From assembly GCA_903910795.1 (NCBI GenBank), contig CAIWAX010000157.1, forward strand, positions 1 through 39,625: a DNA stretch of 39,625 nt. The letters are read 5' to 3'. Below are positions 8,759-17,045 of this stretch, one piece after another; the stretch's first letter is position 1; each line of letters begins with the position of its first letter. The notes beneath the pieces are model-generated. The model was not told the DNA's origin. It made no database searches and saw only the letters and a program-made list of their open reading frames with translations. This DNA is from an uncultured Anaerolineae bacterium (GTDB lineage: Bacteria > Chloroflexota > Anaerolineae > Anaerolineales > Villigracilaceae). Made by a program: the position numbers and the translations under genes.

Positions 8759-9991
8759 ATGGCTATTTCTATCCTTCTCGTTGATGATAGTGAAATAATG
8801 CTCAAGCTTGTTTCAAAAGCCTTGAAAGCGGAAGGTTATGAAGTCTATCCTGCTCTGAACGGGAAGGAAGCCCTGGAAACCATCCAACGTGTTGTACCCA
8901 ACCTGGTGCTGCTGGATGTTTTTTTGCCCGATATGGATGGGTACCAGATCTGTAAAACACTGCGCAGTGACCCACGTACCGCAAGAATTCCCATTATCAT
9001 GCTAACCGGTTTTAATGATCTGGATAACCGCTTGAAGGCTTTTGATGCTGGTGCGGATGATTTTATGGAGAAGCCGTTCCAGCTTGAGGAGCTGCAGGCG
9101 CGGGTTAAGGTACATTTACGCCGCGCTGCGCTGTCTGTCCCAGCCCCAGCGCCTCGCGTGGAAGTCGACATCCCGCTTTACAAAATTGCGGTCTTCTCGT
9201 TGCGCGGCGGGATTGGCGTATCTACGCTGGCGGTTAACCTCGCGACTGGGTTGTCACAGTTATGGGCCACACCCACATTGTTGATGGATCTGGCTTTGTT
9301 GAGCGGGCAGGCTGCTCTCATGTTGGATATCCCGCCTCGCAATAACTGGGCCAACCTGGGCGGCGTAAAGCCGGGAGATATCGATGCAGATATATTAGGA
9401 AAAGTGGTCATCCGTCACTCATCTGGCGTGGAGTTGCTGGCTGCGCCGCGCAAGGCCGAAGAAGCAGAGTTGATCGGTGATAAGCATGTGCATCGCGTGG
9501 TGGAGTTGTGTAAAAGCCGGTACAAATACCTGGTGATGGATTTGCCGCATGATTATTCGTTTGCAACTGTCGCCGCATTGGATGAAGCAGACAGCATTCT
9601 CTTGCTGGTTGCTCCAGACCTGGCTTCGGTGCACTGCGCTTCTAGTGCGCTCAGCACTTTCAAAGACTTGGGGTACCCGGATGAAAAAGTACAACTGGTC
9701 TTGAACTGGAACTTTAATACCAGTGGCCTGGCGCGCAAGGAAATTGAAAAGGCGCTGCAAAAACCTGTCTCTGTGGTTATCCCGAATATGCCGGATACGC
9801 TCGTGATGGCCATTACGATGGGGAAACCCGTGGTCTTGGAAACAGATAAGCCTGAAGCAGCCTTGTTTGAAGACCTGGCATATTTATGGAGCACCGAAGA
9901 ATATAAAAAGAAAGAACCGGCTGTTCCAAGTGCTGCCTGGCAGCGGGTAATGGAACGCGCCCGGCGACGACAGCAGCCAAGCAAACAATAA
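8759..9991 (+). CDS. Response-regulator receiver fused to ParA/MinD-like ATPase (CpaE/TadZ family)
   Basis: Receiver domain ILLVDDSEIMLKL...LVLLDVFLPDMDGYQICK...FMEKPF, then KIAVFSLRGGIGVSTLAVNLATGL and a MinD-like body. Confidence 0.88.
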   Translation: MAISILLVDDSEIMLKLVSKALKAEGYEVYPALNGKEALETIQRVVPNLVLLDVFLPDMDGYQICKTLRSDPRTARIPIIMLTGFNDLDNRLKAFDAGADDFMEKPFQLEELQARVKVHLRRAALSVPAPAPRVEVDIPLYKIAVFSLRGGIGVSTLAVNLATGLSQLWATPTLLMDLALLSGQAALMLDIPPRNNWANLGGVKPGDIDADILGKVVIRHSSGVELLAAPRKAEEAELIGDKHVHRVVELCKSRYKYLVMDLPHDYSFATVAALDEADSILLLVAPDLASVHCASSALSTFKDLGYPDEKVQLVLNWNFNTSGLARKEIEKALQKPVSVVIPNMPDTLVMAITMGKPVVLETDKPEAALFEDLAYLWSTEEYKKKEPAVPSAAWQRVMERARRRQQPSKQ

Positions 9992-10000
9992 GGAGTTCCC

Positions 10001-10714
10001 ATGAATACGAAAAAACCATCCGGACAGGGAAACATGGAATATGCTCTTATATTGTTGTTGATCGCGGTGGCTGCGATTATGATCATGCAAATCACGGGGG
10101 TTTCAGTTGAGAGTGTTTTCTGTCGTGTGGCAGGCGGACTGGGCGCCAAAAACTGCGGCTCGTCTACCATCTGCCAGGATGATTTCACTGACTTGAGCGG
10201 TTCGCTGGTTAAAAGTGGCACCTGGACTGTTTCGAATGGTCAGCTTTGCAACAGCGGCGGCGGTGGCATGGTATACAATAAATGTTCCATGGGAAACGGT
10301 AGTCTTCCTACTAACGATTACACAGCGTCGCTCAACGTGGCAAATTTGACAGCCGGCAACGGGTATGGGATTTACTTTCACGCCACGGATACTGGATCAG
10401 GGATCAACGGTTATGCTTTCCAATACGACCCCGGGCTGGGTGGGTTTGTGATTCGCAAATGGGTGAATGGATCCGAAATCTTTAATCCTGTCTTGGCTGT
10501 GGCTTACGTTTCCAACTATAACTGGTACTCGCAACCTCACAACCTGACTGTAAAAGTAGTTGGTAATACTTTCATAGGTTATGTGGATGGTCAGCAAGTT
10601 TTGACTGGAACGGATCCAAACAACACCTACCCCAGCGGAGGTTCTGCCATCCGTACTTGGGACAGCACGAATCTGTGTGTTGATCAGTTCACACTGAGCC
10701 CTAACTCGCCCTAG
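10001..10714 (+). CDS. Pilin-like protein (Flp/class III type N-terminus) with LamG/concanavalin-like C-terminal domain
   Basis: MNTKKPSGQGNMEYALILLLIAVAAIMIMQ pilin-like helix; C-terminus DYTASLNVANLTAGNGYGIYFHATD...VKVVGNTFIGYVDGQQVLTGTD resembles a LamG-like fold. Confidence 0.75.
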   Translation: MNTKKPSGQGNMEYALILLLIAVAAIMIMQITGVSVESVFCRVAGGLGAKNCGSSTICQDDFTDLSGSLVKSGTWTVSNGQLCNSGGGGMVYNKCSMGNGSLPTNDYTASLNVANLTAGNGYGIYFHATDTGSGINGYAFQYDPGLGGFVIRKWVNGSEIFNPVLAVAYVSNYNWYSQPHNLTVKVVGNTFIGYVDGQQVLTGTDPNNTYPSGGSAIRTWDSTNLCVDQFTLSPNSP

Positions 10715-10722
10715 GATTTTTG

Positions 10723-11439
10723 ATGAAAAGAAAGAGGCAGGCTGCACAGGGTAGCTTGGAGTACGCCTTGATATTACTGCTGATTGCGGTAGCTGCTATC
10801 ATTACCATGCAAATCATGGGGATTTCAGTACAGAGTGTTTACTGTCGTGTGGCTGGCGGATTGGGCGTCTCAAACTGTGCAGCCTCCGCCATTTGCCAGG
10901 ATGATTTCAACAATATTTCAAATGAACTCTTGAAGTATGGCACATGGCAATTTACCAACGGACAGATTTGCAATATTAACAACAATTATACCGGCGGGAT
11001 GTTGTATAACAAATGCTCGATGAACGGCAGCCTGTCCACCAGTGACTATACGGCATCCTTGAATGGAGCGGATTTGGCATCCGGGAACGGCTATGGAATA
11101 ATGTTCCGCACCTCAGATACAGGTTCTGGACTGAATGGGTATGCTTTTCAGTATGATCCCGGACTGGGTGGGTTTGTGATGCGCAAGTGGGTCAATGGGG
11201 CTGAAATCACTCCGCCGCTGGCCCAGAAATCTTATTCCGGTTACAACTGGTATGCTCAGACCCATAATCTCTCGGTCAAAGTGGTTGGAAACACATTTAC
11301 CGGTTATGTGGATGGCCAGGTGGTGCTGACCGGTACGGATCCAAACAATACCTATCCCAGCGGTGGCACAGCGATAAGAACCTGGGATAGCACCAATGTT
11401 TGTATAGATCAGTTCACATTAAACTCCAATACCCCTTGA
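10723..11439 (+). CDS. Tandem paralogue: pilin-like protein with LamG/concanavalin-like C-terminal domain
   Basis: KRKRQAAQGSLEYALILLLIAVAAIITMQIMGISVQSVYCRVAGGLG matches the preceding gene throughout. Start at 10720 or 10723. Confidence 0.75.
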   Translation: MKRKRQAAQGSLEYALILLLIAVAAIITMQIMGISVQSVYCRVAGGLGVSNCAASAICQDDFNNISNELLKYGTWQFTNGQICNINNNYTGGMLYNKCSMNGSLSTSDYTASLNGADLASGNGYGIMFRTSDTGSGLNGYAFQYDPGLGGFVMRKWVNGAEITPPLAQKSYSGYNWYAQTHNLSVKVVGNTFTGYVDGQVVLTGTDPNNTYPSGGTAIRTWDSTNVCIDQFTLNSNTP

Positions 11440-11449
11440 GGAAAAAACT

Positions 11450-11881
11450 ATGTCATTCGAAAAACCGCCTTCGTTGGATGATAATTTTTCGGCCACACCT
11501 GATCACGTAAGCGAGGCGACCCCCCAACAGAAACGAGTACGCATGCTGACTATCAGCCTTGCGGTACTTGTAATTATTCTTTTTATGGTAAATCTGTGGC
11601 AAAGCGATCTTTCGGCTTCCCTGCGCGGGATGGGGACTGTGCGTGGGGTGGCAATTGATGTGAATGGGCAGCCGTTTGCCGGTCAGATTTTTGTGGAGGG
11701 AACAAATTTGATCGCTCATCCCAACGCGGATGGGTCTTTTGAAGTAAAAAATGTTCCGGCCGGCAAGCGATTGATCGTTGTGGCCGATTCTTTGAGTGGG
11801 CGGGAATTTCCTGTACAGGTTATAGCCGGGCAGGTGACAGATATCGGCAAGGTTGTGTTTAAATCAACCGCGACGCCTTGA
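11450..11881 (+). CDS. Membrane-anchored protein with carboxypeptidase-regulatory-like beta-sandwich domain
   Basis: One TM helix (LTISLAVLVIILFMVNLW), then VRGVAIDVNGQPFAGQIFVEGTNLIAHPNADGSFEVKNVPAGKRLIVV. Confidence 0.65.
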   Translation: MSFEKPPSLDDNFSATPDHVSEATPQQKRVRMLTISLAVLVIILFMVNLWQSDLSASLRGMGTVRGVAIDVNGQPFAGQIFVEGTNLIAHPNADGSFEVKNVPAGKRLIVVADSLSGREFPVQVIAGQVTDIGKVVFKSTATP

Positions 11882-11974
11882 TATTTCAATAATTTGCACA
11901 AGAACAGCTCAGCGTGAATTTAACAGACATGGTGGTTGACTTTTTCGAAAATTGAACCGAAATTGAATTTTTCG

Positions 11975-11991
11975 GGTTGTAAATTACAACC
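11975..11991. promoter_or_regulatory. 17-bp perfect palindrome upstream of degV (candidate operator)
   Basis: GGTTGTAA-A-TTACAACC, about 20 bp before the degV ATG at 12012. Confidence 0.5.
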
Positions 11992-12011
11992 TTTCGCCCC
12001 AAGGAGAAACC

Positions 12012-12866
12012 ATGTCCAAAGTAGCCGTTGTTACAGATAGCAGTGCGTACATCCCCGATGAATTATGTAAAAGCCTGAATATCAGCGTTGTGCCCCTTTC
12101 GGTTATTTGGGGAGGGGAATCCTATTTCGATGGGCTGACGATCAAACCCAGCGAATTCTATACGCGCCTGAAAACCGCCAAAGTCATGCCGTCCACCTCC
12201 CAGGCAAGCCCGGTAGATATGCACAGGACCTTTTCTGGCTTGCTCGAACAGGGTTACGACATCATGGGGATTTTTATCTCCCAGAAGCTTTCGGGTACCC
12301 TGGCATCCGCTTTCCAGGCGCGCGAAGAACTTGTTTCAGCCAGAGACCGGATTTTCCTGTTTGATAGTGAGACTATTTCGATGGCGCTTGGTTTTCAGAC
12401 GCTTTTGGTGGCGCGGGCGGCCCAGGAGGGGGCTTCCCTGGCCGAATGCCAAAAGCTGGCGGAACAGATCATGCCCAACACAGGTGTGTATTTCGCGGTC
12501 GAAACTCTTGAGTTTTTGCATCGCGGTGGGCGGATCGGTGGCGCACAATGGCTATTGGGACAGGCACTTAACATGAAACCCATCCTGACGATTAAGGCTG
12601 GCATCGTGGATTCGGCTGACCGGGTGCGTACAACCAGCAAAGCGCTGGATCGGGTGATTGACCTGGTAGCTGAGAAGTGCGCCGGTAAATCAAATATTCG
12701 ACTGGCAACCCTACATGCCAATTCAGAAGCCAACGCCAGGTCGGTGCTCGAAACCGCCAGTGCAAAATTAGGGTCAGTGGAATCCATATTCTCTGAAGTC
12801 AGCCCGGCTATTGGAACGCACACTGGCCCTGGCACAGTCGGCCTGGCCTACTGCGTCGGCTTCTAA
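12012..12866 (+). CDS. degV: DegV family fatty-acid-binding protein
   Basis: VAVVTDSSAYIPDELCKSLNISVVPLSV, MPSTSQASP, LEFLHRGGRIG, GTHTGPGTVGLAY; AAGGAG ribosome-binding site. Confidence 0.95.
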   Translation: MSKVAVVTDSSAYIPDELCKSLNISVVPLSVIWGGESYFDGLTIKPSEFYTRLKTAKVMPSTSQASPVDMHRTFSGLLEQGYDIMGIFISQKLSGTLASAFQAREELVSARDRIFLFDSETISMALGFQTLLVARAAQEGASLAECQKLAEQIMPNTGVYFAVETLEFLHRGGRIGGAQWLLGQALNMKPILTIKAGIVDSADRVRTTSKALDRVIDLVAEKCAGKSNIRLATLHANSEANARSVLETASAKLGSVESIFSEVSPAIGTHTGPGTVGLAYCVGF

Positions 12867-12911
12867 AGTTCTCCGGAACTGGCGCATTTTCAACGCCAAA
12901 CCTGAATATTT

Positions 12912-12954
12912 CACCCAGGCTGAGCCCAATTTGGGGCAACCTGGGTGTTTTTTG
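12912..12954 (+). terminator. Rho-independent terminator after degV
   Basis: CACCCAGG ... CCTGGGTG stem followed by TTTTTT. Confidence 0.85.
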
Positions 12955-13160
12955 TGATGAGAAGCACGAGCGTGGGCGTATCGACGGTATATCGACGGAG
13001 AAAAGGTGGTTTAAGACCCTGCCCTGTGGCTGTGGAGCATACTATATTTGTCTTGGAGCAAAGTTTGAAGACGGCTGTTCAGAAAGCATAATAACCATGC
13101 CGTCAACCAACACTGGCAGAACGATCCTGTTCGCCAGACTAATCCCAGGAAAGGTAGCGC

Positions 13161-13454
13161 ATGAAACGTAACGAGGCAATCCGTATTTTGTGTGAACAGA
13201 AAAAAGAGTTAATGGAAAAGTACCATGTCATTTCGCTTTCTCTTTTTGGTTCTGTTGCGCGCGATGAAGCCCGTCCCGACAGTGATGTCAATCTACTTGT
13301 GAAATTTGCCCGACCGACCGGTTTGTTCCAGTTTTTAGATATGAAAAAACGGTTGGAGGCGCTGTTCGGATGTAAGGTCGATATGGGCAAGCCGCATTCC
13401 CTGCGGCCGCAGGTTAAAGACAGGGTGCTGCGGGAAGCCATTCGCGTTTTTTAG
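13161..13454 (+). CDS. MNT-type minimal nucleotidyltransferase domain protein
   Basis: SLFGSVARDEARPDSDVNLLVKF (GSxAR...DxD motif); 97 aa. Confidence 0.88.
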   Translation: MKRNEAIRILCEQKKELMEKYHVISLSLFGSVARDEARPDSDVNLLVKFARPTGLFQFLDMKKRLEALFGCKVDMGKPHSLRPQVKDRVLREAIRVF

Positions 13455-13535
13455 CAAATGGCAAATCAACCCGGGATTATCCCAGCGTGGGGGATTTTGA
13501 GGAGACGTGACAGATAAAAAGTGAATCAAAGAGAA

Positions 13536-13559
13536 CGCCCCGGAAATCGGGGCGTTTTT
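13536..13559 (+). terminator. Rho-independent terminator between convergent genes
   Basis: CGCCCCG-GAAAT-CGGGGCG followed by TTTTT. Confidence 0.88.
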
Positions 13560-13560
13560 G

Positions 13561-15240
13561 TCATAGCACTTCATTCTCGTATAGGATCTCGTATTTATAG
13601 CCCTGTTCGGTCAGGAATCTTTGCCGGTTGGCGGCGAAGGTCTGGTCAACCGTTTCGCGAGTGACGACCGTGTAGAAATGGGCGATGGCCCCATCGCTCT
13701 TGGGGCGCAGGATGCGTCCGAGGCGCTGGGCTTCTTCCTGGCGGCTGCCAAATGTCCCGGAAATTTCGATGGCAACGCTGGCATCCGGCAGGTCAATGCT
13801 GAAATTGGCGACCTTGGAAACCACCAGGATTTTCACCTGTCCGGTACGGAATTGTTCATAGAGTTTTTCTCGTTCTCGCACAGGGGTCTGTCCATTAATG
13901 AGCGGGGCCTGTATAAGCGTGGCGACTTCATCCAATTGGTCGAGGAACATGCCGATTACCAGTATGTTTTCACCGATGTGTCGTTCCAGGATGGCCTGCA
14001 TCACAGGGAGCTTGCGCGGGTTGTGCGCCGCTATCGAGTATTTCTCACGCTGCGCTGCTGTAGCGTACTCCATGCGGGCGCTTTCTGCCAGCGGCACGCG
14101 GATTTCATGACAAATGGCGGTAGCGATCCAGCCTTGCTTTTCCAAATCCCGCCACGGCACATTATATTTCTGCGGCCCAATCAGCGAGAAAACATCGCCT
14201 TCCATGCCATCTTCACGCACCAGCGTGGCGGTCAGCCCCAATCTGCGGCGGGCCTGAATTTCAGCGGTGATACGAAAAACGGGGGCGGGGAGCAGGTGGA
14301 CTTCATCATAGATGATCAAGCCCCAGTTGCGGGCGCTGAATAAGCCAAAATGCGGGTACTCATCAGCGGAGCCTCGTTTGCGATAGGTGAGGATCTGATA
14401 CGTGCTGACCGTGACAGGCCGGATATCTTTTTGTAAGCCCGAATATTCCCCCACCATATCTTCTGTCAGCGAGGTTTTATCCACCAGCTCGCTCATCCAT
14501 TGGCGGACGGCCACGGTGTTGGGAGTTAGAATCAACGTGGAAGTCTGTAACTGCGCCATGGTAGCCATACCCACAATGGTTTTTCCGGCACCGCAAGGCA
14601 GCACAATCACCCCACTGCCGCCGCTCGCCGCGCCGCCCGCGTGAAAGACTTCCGCAGACTCTTCCTGGTAGTGCCGCAAATGGAAAGGTTTCCCAGCGGT
14701 TGTTAACATGCGCAGCGAAATCGGTAAATCTTCACCCGCCACGTAACCGGCCAGATCTTCGGCGGGATAGCCGATTTGCAGCAGGGCCTGCTTCAGGTGC
14801 CCGCGCCGGCCAGGAGCTACCAGCGCGCGATGCTCATCCAGCCGCCCGTGCAGGTAGCGCGCGGTGGCTTTATGGGTTTGGATTTCCACCATCAAGGTAG
14901 TGTCTTCGCTGGTCACGATCAGGTTTTCGCCTTCGCGAATAAGTTTGACGCGCCCATAACGACCGATATATTCATCGATATCGCGCACCACGTTGGATGG
15001 CAATCCGTATTTGGAAAAATCCTCCAACTGTGCCAAAATCTCGGCGGCGGTCAGCCCGGATGAGGCCGCGTTCCACAGCGAAAGCGGCGTAATGCGGTAG
15101 GTATGGATGTATTCGGGGGATTTTTCCAATTCAGCAAAACGCGCCAGCGCATCGCGTGCGGCTTCGTAGCGCTCGTTTTGAACTTCGAGCAACAGACTTT
15201 TATCACCCTGAACGATCAATGGGTTAGATGGTGATGGCAT
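13561..15240 (-). CDS. XPB/Rad25-family DNA repair helicase
   Basis: Walker A VLPCGAGKTIVGMA, DEVH box IIYDEVHLLPAPVF, RED motif LTATLVREDGMEGDVFSLIGP, motif VI EAQRLGRILRPK. Confidence 0.93.
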   Translation of the reverse strand: MPSPSNPLIVQGDKSLLLEVQNERYEAARDALARFAELEKSPEYIHTYRITPLSLWNAASSGLTAAEILAQLEDFSKYGLPSNVVRDIDEYIGRYGRVKLIREGENLIVTSEDTTLMVEIQTHKATARYLHGRLDEHRALVAPGRRGHLKQALLQIGYPAEDLAGYVAGEDLPISLRMLTTAGKPFHLRHYQEESAEVFHAGGAASGGSGVIVLPCGAGKTIVGMATMAQLQTSTLILTPNTVAVRQWMSELVDKTSLTEDMVGEYSGLQKDIRPVTVSTYQILTYRKRGSADEYPHFGLFSARNWGLIIYDEVHLLPAPVFRITAEIQARRRLGLTATLVREDGMEGDVFSLIGPQKYNVPWRDLEKQGWIATAICHEIRVPLAESARMEYATAAQREKYSIAAHNPRKLPVMQAILERHIGENILVIGMFLDQLDEVATLIQAPLINGQTPVREREKLYEQFRTGQVKILVVSKVANFSIDLPDASVAIEISGTFGSRQEEAQRLGRILRPKSDGAIAHFYTVVTRETVDQTFAANRQRFLTEQGYKYEILYENEVL

Positions 15241-17045
15241 TATTCAATCTCAATGATAAATTTACTCGCCAGTTTTGCGACTGCCTGATCAAATTTTGGC
15301 TGTTCTTTTTGTTGGAAGCTGACCGCGCGTGTGACCGGGTCGGATTGGAAGGGGCAGCGCAACTCAGCCAACATTTTCTTGAAAGTATCGAAAGATTCGT
15401 TATCCGGGAATTGGTAGCTGACAGTGATAACGCGCCTGATCTTAATCTGGCGGGCGGGCTGCGTGGCTGCATCGAAAGCTGTTTCTTTTGAGAATATGCT
15501 TTGGGCGGTTTCAGCGACTGGGGTGAATTCATCCATTTTGTGCTTTACCCGCACCGGCACACGACTGAGATTTTCTAACATGGAAAAAACAGCGTCCGGA
15601 TTGCGAACCAGGAATAGGCCGGAAGAAATTCTCTCGGCTATGAATTTTTCGGCTTCAATCGGCGGGTCCGTCATTTCGAGCAGGGAAAAGCCTTCGTACA
15701 ACGTAAACTGATCGGCATGACCAGACCATTCATCCAATTCGATTTGCACATTTGGCGGCAGGTCGCGCCCGCTGAGTTTTCTTAGCAGGGAATTCACATC
15801 CAAATCCGGATTTTTCACCTGCGCGGCGGCAACCAGGGCTTTCTTGAGTTGAAAAATGCCAACGTAGGCCACCTGCCCGCTCTGAGGATTGGACATTTGC
15901 TCTCCGAGCATGGCTATCTGGCGGAGGACAACCGCCGGGTAGAAGTCTGATTCAATGATGATATCAAAGTTAGGCTGAATAGTGACTTTTGGGGTGGTTT
16001 CGAGCCCCTTAAATAAATTAATAAATCGTTCGTTGATGCGAAAAGCCTTGAGATAACCGAGTTTGGGCAGCAATCCGGTGTAGGGCGCGGGATCATAGGC
16101 CACATCCACGAACCCCATGATGAGCGGGATGTTTTCGAGGAAGCGCTCAATGTAGCGCCCCTCAACACGCTCGAAGCCATCCTGTATGTCATCAGGAATG
16201 GGTTTATTGTTATTGTCCCAGTGACCAGCGCCTTCGTAAAAATTGCCGTAACGGGTGATGATCTCACCCCATTTATTTTTAGGTTCGGGCAGCTTTTCGG
16301 GGATGAGGAAGTAGCGGTGGTTGTCTCTGAGGTGCTCGATCAGCGATTGCGTACTGAGCCATTGACCTGCAGGACAATTTTGGAGCGCGGCCAGCAAAAA
16401 CTTGCGAATTTCCGGGAATTTGATGGTGGGCATCACCCCGGTGCCTGAACCCCGTATATAAAACCCATCCAGTTCGCCAACCACACTGGTTTTATAAAAC
16501 TCATTATTGCTGGATTGATCATATTCAGAAGCTGCCTTGATATCAAGGAGCGCATCGATGATACGCTTTTCCTGCGCTTCAGGAGAAAGATTAAGAAATT
16601 TTCCAATATCCGCATCATTGGCGTTGATGTAGTTTTCGTTGAAGGATTCTTCGGAACTGGTATAGCCGCGGTATTCCCCTTTTAAGGTGTAATAAACCAA
16701 CTTCAGGTTGAGCGCAAGTTTGTCAATAAGATCAATCCACATGTGCCCTGCGGGTTGGACGGGGTCAATTTGACCTGCGTTAGGTTCAAAGGTCAGGTTG
16801 CCAAATAGTTTGGCCATGCGATTCAAATCAGCACGCGGGATTACATTGCTGCGTGCCATGCGTTTAACGCTGTGTTCGCTGACGTAATCGAGGTAAGTAA
16901 ACAGATCGCGCAAAATGTCACGGTTATTGGAGAAGATTCGCAGGGGCTTGGGGTCGATGGGTTGTAATTGCATATTTAAGGTGATTTTCAAAAAGCTGAA
17001 ACGCTTTCGTACGATTTGCTTAGCGAATCGTACCTGGATATTCAT
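15240..17045 (-). CDS. Helicase-associated protein (Helicase_C_3-like) coupled to XPB
   Basis: Immediately upstream of XPB on the same strand; VTIQPNFDIIIESDFYPAVVLRQIAMLGEQ resembles Helicase_C_3 domains. Alternative start at 16973 (MQLQPIDPKPLRIF). Confidence 0.65.
   Translation of the reverse strand: MNIQVRFAKQIVRKRFSFLKITLNMQLQPIDPKPLRIFSNNRDILRDLFTYLDYVSEHSVKRMARSNVIPRADLNRMAKLFGNLTFEPNAGQIDPVQPAGHMWIDLIDKLALNLKLVYYTLKGEYRGYTSSEESFNENYINANDADIGKFLNLSPEAQEKRIIDALLDIKAASEYDQSSNNEFYKTSVVGELDGFYIRGSGTGVMPTIKFPEIRKFLLAALQNCPAGQWLSTQSLIEHLRDNHRYFLIPEKLPEPKNKWGEIITRYGNFYEGAGHWDNNNKPIPDDIQDGFERVEGRYIERFLENIPLIMGFVDVAYDPAPYTGLLPKLGYLKAFRINERFINLFKGLETTPKVTIQPNFDIIIESDFYPAVVLRQIAMLGEQMSNPQSGQVAYVGIFQLKKALVAAAQVKNPDLDVNSLLRKLSGRDLPPNVQIELDEWSGHADQFTLYEGFSLLEMTDPPIEAEKFIAERISSGLFLVRNPDAVFSMLENLSRVPVRVKHKMDEFTPVAETAQSIFSKETAFDAATQPARQIKIRRVITVSYQFPDNESFDTFKKMLAELRCPFQSDPVTRAVSFQQKEQPKFDQAVAKLASKFIIEIE
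17009..17033. repeat. Dispersed palindromic element, family 1, copy 2
   Basis: GTACGATTTGCT-T-AGCGAATCGTAC, arms with one mismatch. Confidence 0.85.

Noticed and set aside
12977-13000. Short direct repeat (TATCGACGG...TATATCGACGG) after degV
   Set aside because: Only two imperfect copies with no structure or context; likely chance.
13161-13454. Full MNT-HEPN toxin-antitoxin pair
   Set aside because: No adjacent HEPN/DUF86 ORF on either strand.
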